Shown here: positions 1-6,040 of the stretch, in pieces
Position numbering within the stretch: position 1 is the first letter of the stretch
How the letters are laid out: every line of letters begins with the position of its first letter
NCBI GenBank assembly: GCA_937864385.1
Contig: CALMJN010000268.1
Span: 1 to 6,040, forward strand
DNA from: an uncultured Methanosarcinales archaeon
GTDB lineage: Archaea > Halobacteriota > Methanosarcinia > Methanotrichales > Methanotrichaceae
Reading direction: 5' to 3'
DNA length: 6,040 nucleotides
Position numbers and translations under genes: made by a program
The notes under the pieces: generated by a model
What the model was told of the DNA's origin: nothing
What the model saw: only the letters and a program-made list of their open reading frames with translations
The model's database searches: none

Positions 1-542
1 GAGGCGGATCGCCTCGAACTCAATCCGGATCCGTATTCGTCTATCTTCTGATAAACCTTGAAGCTTCCAGCATAGTCGTCCTGAGAATCCAGGAAGGTCT
101 TCTTCCCGTCCTCGCTCTTCTTTCTTGTTCCAAACTGGCCCTGCCCCTCGAACTCAGAGTAGAGATCCACGACCGACTCGTTTTCGTCCAGCTTGATGCG
201 ACTGTCCAGGCTGATGTTTTTGGCATGGGAGACGGATCCGGTCATGGACAGGCCTGTGACACGGTTTCTGGCCTGGGTCCTATCGGTCCAGAGAGAGGAG
301 GAGTTAAGGGTGCGGCTGCCGTAAAGGCTGAGAGTCACCGGCTGGTGCATGGCAGCCATTGACCGGTTCTGCTGGATGGATTTGTTCTCGGTGATGATGC
401 GAAGCTCTTCTTCGCTCTGGTAGGCACCGCTGCCGTGCTCTCGATTGGACAGCTCTGTTCCTGCCTCTCCCAGGACGGTGACCATAGCCGTATCCTCGCT
501 CTGCCATTTGATGCTGGAAGAGCTGGCATAGACGGTATTCTT
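1..542 (-). other. C-terminal region of unknown function, Ser/Asn/Glu-rich
   Basis: About 180 residues visible, continuing beyond the window. It starts KNTVYASSSSIKW and includes VTVLGEAGTELSNREHGSG, EEELRIITENKSIQQNRSM, HQPVTLSLYGSRTLN, WTDRTQARNR and DYAGSFKVYQKIDEYGS. Alternating hydrophobic and polar residues, few prolines and no cysteine suggest an all-beta, soluble, charged domain. No membrane segment, sortase-like motif or PGF-type anchor is seen in the visible part. I recall similar C-terminal regions, with an 'H-G-S-G ... E-x-x-x-x-x-N-K-S' pattern, in large surface proteins of Methanothrix, but this is from memory and not a search. Its function is unknown. Confidence 0.6.
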
Positions 543-3500
543 TATCACGAACTGGGGCAGGGTGGTGGAGTAGTCGTCGGCCACATTGACAAATCCCACT
601 CCGGATACGGATGAGGTCATATCGAAACGGAAGTTGCTCTCCGGGACCTGGACGATCAATGTGATAGCCGCGCACTGGCCGGGGGCCAGAGTACCCAGGT
701 GCCATTTGCCGTCCTCTGCCGTATCCATGGAGCTGTAGAGAAGGATGAGCTGCTTGTCGATTGCATCCCAGGCCACCACATCATTAAGGGGAAGGCTGCC
801 ATCGTTGCAGATGGTGATGGTATAGGTGATGTTCTCGCCGCGCTTGACGGTCTTGCGGTCCGCCTCCTTGCTAACATTAAGGGAGAGTATGTCCACCTCG
901 GCAAAATCCGAGGCGGAGACCGGGGTGCCATTCTCGGTGGCGGCTGAGACTCTGGCCGTATTGATCTGCAATCCGGAGGCATCTTCATCTACCCTGGCCG
1001 CCAGGCCGATCAGCCTCGACTCACCCGGCTGTATGAAGCCCAGGTCCCAGGATACAAGAAGGCCGGATGCTGTTCCATTGCTGTCGTCTGAGAGGTAGCT
1101 CATGCCCTGGGGCAGGGTATCTTTGACCTGAACCGATGTCAGATTGAGCTGGCCGGTGTTGCTGACATTGATGCGGAAGCTCACCGGGTCCGAGGCCTGG
1201 GCAAAGACAGGATCGGCCTCTTTTTCTATGCTGATGTTCGCTGCCGCATTAAGCTCCAGGGAGGCTTCATCGCTCAGATTCCGGCCGTCGGCAGATATGG
1301 CCCGGACGCTGGCCCGGCTGATCAGGCTCTCAGGAAGAGGACCCTCCAGAAGGGCCAGCAACCCGATCTCCCTGCTCTCTCCCGGCCCCAGAGGCCCGGA
1401 GTCATGCCAGCGCAGGATATGGGTGCCGTTTGGCTCCAGGCTGATATCCGGCTCATGCCCGCTCTCCACGGATATGCCGGCAATTCCCGGGGATAGCTGG
1501 TTGGTGATATTGATGTCTCTGATCTCCGAATCGCCCAGGTTGGTTATCTTCAGGAGGTACTGGGCCTGGCTGGCGGACGGGGTGTTCTGGAGGGAGCCAT
1601 CAAGAGAGATCTGGATTACGCCACTTTTTTTAAAAGTTGTGTTATTCATAATGGGATAATTATCTCTTTCTGATCCGCCTTTAATAAAATAAGGTTGATC
1701 GCCTATTCCATCGATAGGATCGAAATCAGTTCCATCATAATCTGACCAGTAATTGCCAGTATAATTATTATATTTTGTATCATTTTCGGGTGAGTTCCAC
1801 TGGTTGGCCGAGTTGGACCAGGCATTAATGATATTGTTCAAGATATTGAGGTAGATGATATTGCCGCTGGAGGAATCGAGGTAGATGCCGTAATCATTGT
1901 TTCTGGTAGCGGTGTTGCCGGAGATGGTGTTGCGGCTACTGGAATAAATGATGTAGATGCCGTAGCCATTGTCGGTGGCGTCGTTGTCAGAGATGATGTT
2001 GCTGCTGGATGATGTGAGGAAGATGCCGTAGGGATTGTCGTCGGCATTGTTGTCCCATATGGCATTATTGCTAGATGAATGAAGGTAGATGCCGGCAACA
2101 TCGTTGCCGGTGGCTTTGTTGTCCGAGATGTTGTTGCTGCTGGAAGAAGAGAGGTGGATGCCGCGGTTGTTGTCGGTGGCTTTGTTGTCGGAGATGTTGT
2201 TGTTGCTGGAGGAAGTGAGGTAGATGCCCCAGTTGTTGCCGGTGGCGGTGTTGCCAGAGAGAGTGTTGTTGCTGGAGGAAGTGAGAGCGATGCCATAGTA
2301 TGTGTTGTCGGTGGCTTTGTTGCCGGAGATGATGTTGTCGTGGGAGGATTCGATATGGATGCCTTCATCGTTGCCGGTGGCGGTGTTGCCGGAGATGATG
2401 TTGTCGCTGGAGGATTCGAGGAGGAGGATGCCGTGTTTATAATAAAAGGGGCCACCTGAGATGGCGTTGTTTCTGGAGGAAGAGAGGGAGTTGCTGCGGG
2501 AGTTGCCGGTGACGATGTTGCCAATGATGGTGTTTTTGTCCGAAATTACCTTTATCCCAGAATTGCCGGGTGACGGATTACGGGCATTAAAACCTTGCAG
2601 GGTGCAGCCGTCTGCGCTCAGGGTGATGGCGCTCCCTTTACTGCCTGCATCTACCACAGGCAGATCGGAGCCGTCTTTCACGCCCTGCAGGATGAGGAGG
2701 GGCTTGTTCACATTGACATTTTCCTGATAGGTTCCGCTATGGACCTCTATGGTGTTGCCGGTACTGGCGTTATTGATGGCGTCCTGTATTATGGTGAAAT
2801 TGCAGTCGCCATTTTTGCAGACCGTCAAGATATTCCCGCCGGTTTTTCGGTTGGTGAAGTTCTGGTCGGTCCGGTTATAGCATTCCAGTTTTACAGGGCT
2901 GGGAATCTCAACTTTAACGTACCCGGGTTTCGGTGTCTCGTACAGGCCATAGGAGCCGGGCTCAAGGCCGCAGAACTGGTAGTAGCCGGTGGCGTTGGTT
3001 GTCGCACGGTCGGCCTCGCCGGTGGCGTTAGTCAGGACGATCTCCCAGCCTTCCAAGCCTTCTTTGGTGCTATCATTGAGCTTGTAGCCGCTGATGCATA
3101 AGAGTGGCCTGTTAGTGTTCCTGAAGTCGTTATCCTCGGAGCCGGCGCGTCGAAGCTCGACATCTATGCAGCTTGGTGTAACATTCTTCCAGCCACTGAG
3201 CAATTTCTCGCAGACTGTATAGCTGCCGGGCATCAGGCCGCAGAACGAGTAATCGCCGTTCGCGTCTGTTAGGGTGCTGTTGATCATCACGCCGTTACTG
3301 TCCTTGAGATCTATGGTCCAATTTGCCAGCCCTTCATCAGTGCAGTCGTCGTACTTGGTACCTTTGATGCACAACAGGGAAGCGGGAATGTTCTCGAAGT
3401 TCACAACCTTATCCTCACATTCCAACTCAACATCTTGGCACTCGTCTGTTACATTGATCCAGCCGTTCTTGAGGACCTCGCAGACCGTATACTGGCCTGG

Positions 3501-6040
3501 GGTGAGATTGCATTTCTGCCAGAATCCGGTGGCATCGGTGACAATCTCCCAGCGGTTCGTAGCATTGCTGACAACGATGGTCCAGCCGGACAGGCCTTCG
3601 CCGGTACGTTGATGGAACTTGTGGCCGGAGAGGCAGAGGAGCTTCATGTTGGTGAAATTTTTGTCTGTTATGTTCTGGCCTTCCATAACCACAGTATAGC
3701 AGTCCGGGTTTAGTGGAGAGACCTGCATCCATCCGGGCTGCTTTACTTCACAAACCGTGTAGGTGCCGTTCTCCAGGCCGCAGACCTGCCAGTGGCCAGT
3801 TGAGTCGGTGGTTGGGCTTCCGACAATGGCACCGGAGCTGTCTCTTACCTCAATGGTCCAGCCTTCCAGGCCCTTGCCATCGGAATAGTTGAGCTTGAAG
3901 CCCTCTATGCAGCCGGGAAGGGTGTTGGTGAAGTTGATATTGCTCTGGTTGCCGCAATCGCCGAGCACGATGGGATTATCCGGTACATCGACCACCCGGT
4001 AATTGCCTTGCATGACCTCGCTGACATCATACTCTCCTGGATCTAGGTTGCAGACCTGCCAGAAACCGGTGCCGTCTGTAAGAGCAGTGGCAACCAGGCC
4101 GGAGCTATTTCTAACCTCGATGGTCCAGCCGGCCAATCCGACGTTCTGTTCGTTCTTCTTATAACCGGACAGGCAGCCCAGGGGAGCGTTCCTGAACTCC
4201 AGGTTCAGGGCGTCGCTGCTGTTTAATTCCACATTAACGCACCTATCGGTCACATTGCGCCAGCCGCCTTTGACCTCCTCGCAGACCTGCCAGATACCCG
4301 GGGTAAGGCTGCAAACTCTGAAGTAGCCGGTTTCATTCGTCGATGTTATGTAGCATCCGGCATTTACATTGCAGTAACTGATGGACCAGTTGGGTATTCC
4401 CTCTCCGGTGCAGTCGTTGATCTTGCGGCCTTGCAGGCAGAGCAGCTTGGTGTTGGCGAAGTCTACACCTGAAACATTGCTGCAATCCAGGGGCACTGAG
4501 CGGCAGACGGCGCTGGCCGGAATCCAACCGTTCTGTAGGACCTCGCAGACGGTATAGGTATCAGGAGGTAGATTGCAGAACTGGTAATAACCAGTTTCAT
4601 TGGTGGTAGCGCTGTTGAACATCTGTCCGGAGCTGTCAGTGATATTGATCTCCCAGCCAGATAGGCCTTCGCCGGTAACATCGTTGGTCTTGCGGCCACT
4701 GATGCAGAGCAGCGGAGTGTTATTGAAGTCATAGCCGCTCTGATTGCTGCACTGCAACACGACATTATGTTCGCTCGGGCCGACTGCCTTCCATCCCGCT
4801 TGTGGAACCTCCTGGACGATGTACTGATCGGGTACCAGACTGCAGAAGCTGTAGTGCCCTGTTGCATTGGTCGACACTCTGTCTATCTCGCTCCGGGTGC
4901 TGTTGTAGAGGATGATCTCCCACCCGGCAATACCTTCGCCTGTACAATTGTTGATCTTGCGTCCTGAGATGCAGAGAAGTCTTGTGTTATTGAAGCTAAC
5001 GTCGTTCCGGTTTTCGCAGCCCAGAACTACCTCCTTGCAGGTCACATTGCCCAGGGCCATCCAATCCTCCTGCAGAACCTCACAGACCCGGTAAACGCCG
5101 GGAGAGAGATTGCAGAACTGGTAGTAGCCGCTGGCATTGGTCAGAGCCCTGTCCAGCTCACCGCTGCTATTGGAAAGGATCAGCTCCCACCCCTGCAGGA
5201 AGCCATTGCAGGCATCATACTTGTAGCCGCCGATGCACATGAGCGGAGTGTTGAAGAAGTCGATACTGGTGTTGTTCTCGCAGACCAAGGTCACTCTCTG
5301 GCTGGGTGCATGATTCTCCCAGCCAGGCTGGAGGGTCTCCCTGGCTATGTACTCGCCCGGTGTCAGGTTGCAGACCTCCCAGTATCCCTGGCCGTCCGTG
5401 GTATCATTTCCCATAAATGCCTGGGTGGTGGCATTGTAGACACCTATGTCCCAGCCGGCAAGAGGATCACTGGTGCAGTTGTTGTACTTATGGCCGCCGA
5501 TGCAGAGGAGCCTCTGGTTGGTGAAATTCTGGTTGCTCAGGTTGGTACAGTTCAATGCAATACCAATAGAAGCCTCGCCGACCGGCGTATATCTTGATCT
5601 GATCTCCTCGGTGAGAGTGTATTGGCCGGGAACCAGATTGCAGAACTCGTATCTGCCGTTGATATCGGTGGCTATGCTGTCGCTGAAGGTGCTATTGTTT
5701 ATGGTTACCATCCAGCCGGATACGACTGCTCCGGTGCAGGCGTCTAGCTTGTAGCCGGAGACGCACCTAAGAGGCCTATTATGGAAATCTACGTCCTGTT
5801 TGTTCCTATTGCATGGCAGAAGAACACTCAGGGAAGTGGGTGTTACATTCATCCAGCCGGATTGCAGGACCTCACTGACCTGGTAGTATCCGGGAATCAG
5901 ATTGGTGATTCGCCAGCTGCCTGGGGTGCCGCTTATGGTGCTGGTCGTAGCGGTATATGTTGTATTCGTAGTGGCGTTGTATACGACGATGGTCCAGCCA
6001 TTCAGACCCTGGCCGGTGCAATCATCTATCTTCCTGCCTC
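1..6040 (-). CDS. Giant modular surface protein (Cna-B array, beta-helix, DUF11 repeats), partial at both ends
   Basis: One minus-strand frame is open across the window: 2012 complete codons from 6038 to 3 with no stop, so neither start nor stop is visible and the protein exceeds roughly 200 kDa. Domains in order are twelve Cna-B/SpaA-like units (residues about 1-1065), a NosD-like right-handed beta-helix (about 1066-1473), three DUF11-like domains (about 1474-1832) and a C-terminal region of unknown fold (about 1833-2012). These families are typical of exported archaeal and bacterial surface proteins. The many N-x-S/T sequons, such as NFTN, NATT and NVT, fit an extracellular glycoprotein. 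Signal peptide and membrane or cell-wall anchor would lie outside the window, so export and attachment are inferred. An adhesin, a sheath component or a structural fibre are all possible. No enzymatic motif was recognised. The frame is intact through every domain junction, so this looks like a functional gene and not a pseudogene. No operon partner can be seen. Confidence 0.95.
543..890 (-). other. DUF11-like Ig-fold domain 3
   Basis: About 116 residues. The opening is ILSLNVSKEADRKTVKRGE, followed by NITYTITICNDGSLPLNDV, WDAIDKQL, then KWHLGTLAPGQC and FVNVADDYSTTLPQF. This is a well-formed DUF11 domain ('S-K-x-A-D...V-x-x-G-x-x-x-T-Y-T-I-x-x-x-N-x-G'). It differs from domain 2 in having two cysteines (in TICND and PGQC), which could form an internal disulfide. 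The extra stretch SNFRFDMTSSVSG before the last strand makes the end slightly atypical. Confidence 0.88.
891..1238 (-). other. DUF11-like Ig-fold domain 2
   Basis: About 116 residues. It starts NISIEKEADPVFAQASDPV, the canonical DUF11 opening strand (x-x-K-x-x-D-P), then FRINVSNTGQLNLTSVQV, DTLPQGMSY, WDLGFIQPGE and a closing NTARVSAATENG. All landmarks of the family are in the expected order: the 'V-x-N-T-G' strand, 'D-x-L-P-x-G' turn, 'W-x-L-G-x-L-x-P-G-E' segment and terminal 'N-x-A-x-V'. It has no cysteine, unlike the Cna-B units. It probably acts as a rigid spacer. Confidence 0.88.
1239..1619 (-). other. DUF11-like Ig-fold domain 1
   Basis: About 127 residues. The segment begins VIQISLDGSLQNTPSASQ, continues with YLLKITNLGDSEIRDINITN and SPGI, then LEPNGTHILRWHDSGPLGPGE, and ends SVRAISADGRNLSDEASLEL. 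The order 'N-T/L-G-x-x..I-x-N' then 'W..x-x-L-x-P-G-E' is that of DUF11 ('conserved repeat') domains, beta-sandwich spacers in archaeal and bacterial surface proteins. It follows the beta-helix with a short Asn/Thr/Lys linker (NNTTFKKSG). This copy is the most divergent of the three, lacking the usual 'K-x-A-D' opening, so the family call is weaker than for the next two. Confidence 0.75.
1620..1800 (-). other. AT-rich NosD-type closing module of the beta-helix
   Basis: The last sixty or so residues of the helix contain NYWSDYDGTD, DGIGDQPYF, GGSERDNYP and IMNNTTFKK. The Tyr/Trp/Asp-rich pattern recurs at the end of many archaeal NosD-like helices and probably caps the last coil. By hand count, 1621-1800 has 59 G or C in 180 bases (33%), against about 58% in the line at 5101 and 68% in the line at 1261. 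Codons switch to AAT, TAT, GAT and AAA where flanking domains use AAC, TAC, GAC and AAG. It is coding throughout, despite looking like an intergenic spacer. Confidence 0.8.
1840..2525 (-). repeat. Beta-helix rung repeats, nine clear copies of 22-24 residues
   Basis: The codon pair for Gly-Ile (gatgcc on the + strand) recurs at 2427, 2358, 2289, 2223, 2157, 2088, 2022, 1956 and 1884. The spacings are 69, 69, 66, 66, 69, 66, 66 and 72 bases, all multiples of three, which equals 22-24 residues per helical turn. Each rung reads approximately GIYLTSSSNN followed by ISGNTATGN. The Asn stack and small residues at fixed positions fit parallel beta-helix turns. The low codon diversity (mostly AAC, ACC, GGC, ATC, TCC) makes the other frames of both strands open here, so this stretch generates spurious ORFs. 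A few less regular turns probably lie at 2525-2435. Confidence 0.92.
2844..6040 (-). repeat. Array of twelve Cna-B/SpaA-like (prealbumin-like) beta-sandwich units
   Basis: Twelve tandem units, N- to C-terminal, taking the residue two before the first conserved Cys as each unit start: 6040-5772 (first five residues outside the window), 5771-5511, 5510-5244, 5243-4980, 4979-4713, 4712-4446, 4445-4182, 4181-3918, 3917-3642, 3641-3378, 3377-3105 and 3104-2844. Unit lengths are 94 (inferred), 87, 89, 88, 89, 89, 88, 88, 92, 88, 91 and 87 residues. The consensus runs LLCISGxK, then GEGLxGWxI, TNxTGYxxFCNLxPGxYTVCE, GW near position 63, LxC near 77 and FxN near 87. This is the greatly abbreviated Cna-B/SdrD-B pattern, whose domains form extended stalks in bacterial adhesins and pili. 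Units are divergent at the DNA level, so the array is old and not a recent amplification. Units 8 and 9 are the most alike neighbours (both have GWTIEVR and WQVC). Confidence 0.9.

Larger units (their letters stand above)
1620..2843 (-). other. NosD-type right-handed parallel beta-helix domain
   Basis: About 408 residues. It opens with a cap of the kind seen in pectate-lyase-like and NosD-like proteins: ILTVCKNGDC, then TIIQDAINNAS, GNTIEVHSGTYQENVNV and LLILQG. These match the usual 'flooding by repeated beta-helix' entry, in which an 'IQDAI' helix precedes the first coil. After a variable stretch with GCTLQGF come repeated rungs with GIxLxSSSNN and NxISxNxATxN. It closes with NYWSDYDGTD, DGIGDQPY and RDNYPIM, the tail that commonly ends archaeal NosD-like helices. 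Such helices bind carbohydrate or act as rigid spacers. The NosD name comes from a copper-related periplasmic protein, but no copper role is suggested here. Only three cysteines occur, all in the first third. Confidence 0.9.

Noticed and set aside
304..988. Several overlapping short open frames on both strands
   Set aside because: They are out-of-frame readings of DUF11 domain 3 and the C-terminal region. They have Arg/Pro/Ser-rich shadow composition and no ribosome-binding context.
1144..1659. Plus-strand open frame of 171 codons
   Set aside because: It is antisense to DUF11 domains 1 and 2. Its composition (many Ser, Arg, Leu, Pro) is typical of the reverse of GC-rich coding DNA, and no family is recognisable.
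1620..1800. Possible intergenic promoter region (AT-rich, with TATA-like stretches)
   Set aside because: The minus-strand frame runs straight through it and encodes the conserved beta-helix closing motif, so it is coding sequence. No separate gene starts beside it.
1884..2432. Regularly spaced repeats resembling a CRISPR array
   Set aside because: The spacing of 66-72 bases is always a multiple of three, the repeats are imperfect and in frame, and the 'spacers' are repetitive too. It is a coding beta-helix.
2079..2459. Plus-strand open frame of 126 codons rich in Val, Gly and Ala with repeats
   Set aside because: It is antisense to the beta-helix rungs, and its periodicity is inherited from them. 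It matches no known fold and lies inside the long coding frame.
1838..2524. Minus-strand open frame of 228 codons rich in Thr, Pro and Ser, resembling a mucin-like protein
   Set aside because: It is the +1-shifted reading of the beta-helix rungs. The repeat codons (AAC, ACC, ATC, TCC) have no stops in that frame. It would need a TTG start, and the true frame encodes a recognisable NosD helix.
2435..2525. Possible gene boundary or frameshift where the rung pattern becomes irregular
   Set aside because: The same frame carries recognisable sequence on both sides (NTIIGN before, HGILLLESSS after) with no stop. It is only a less regular turn or a loop.
2595..3101. Plus-strand open frame of 168 codons
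   Set aside because: It is antisense to the last Cna-B unit and the start of the beta-helix. The minus strand shows clear conserved domains over the same bases.

Overview
The whole window is the interior of one very large gene read on the minus strand. A single frame (codons whose first base is at a position leaving remainder 2 when divided by 3) stays open from 6038 to 3, giving 2012 complete codons. There is no in-frame stop, no start that can be assigned and no intergenic DNA. Both ends of the gene lie outside the window. I checked the frame by reading through every domain; the smaller open frames on either strand are shadows of this gene.

The encoded protein is a modular, presumably exported cell-surface protein. 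From N- to C-terminal (right to left on the + strand) it has four parts. First come twelve tandem Cna-B/SpaA-like (prealbumin-like) beta-sandwich units of 87-94 residues (6040-2844). Next is a NosD-type right-handed parallel beta-helix with nine clear 22-24-residue rungs and the usual closing motif (2843-1620). Then come three DUF11-like Ig-fold domains (1619-543). Last is a Ser/Asn/Glu-rich C-terminal region of unknown function that runs off the window (542-1).

This combination, the many N-x-S/T sequons, the cysteine content and the moderately GC-rich codon use suggest a methanogenic archaeon of the Methanosarcinales. Methanothrix (Methanosaeta) is my best guess. The taxon rests on recognising the architecture, not on a search.

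The Cna-B array carries the main signals. All twelve units keep the Lys, Glu and Asn found at the intramolecular isopeptide-bond positions of Gram-positive Cna-B/pilin domains. Separately, two cysteines in each unit are gained or lost strictly together (both in six units, neither in the other six), which points to an optional disulfide. The inferred picture is a long, covalently cross-linked stalk carrying a beta-helix and Ig-like modules. No promoter, terminator, RNA gene, mobile element or CRISPR array is present.
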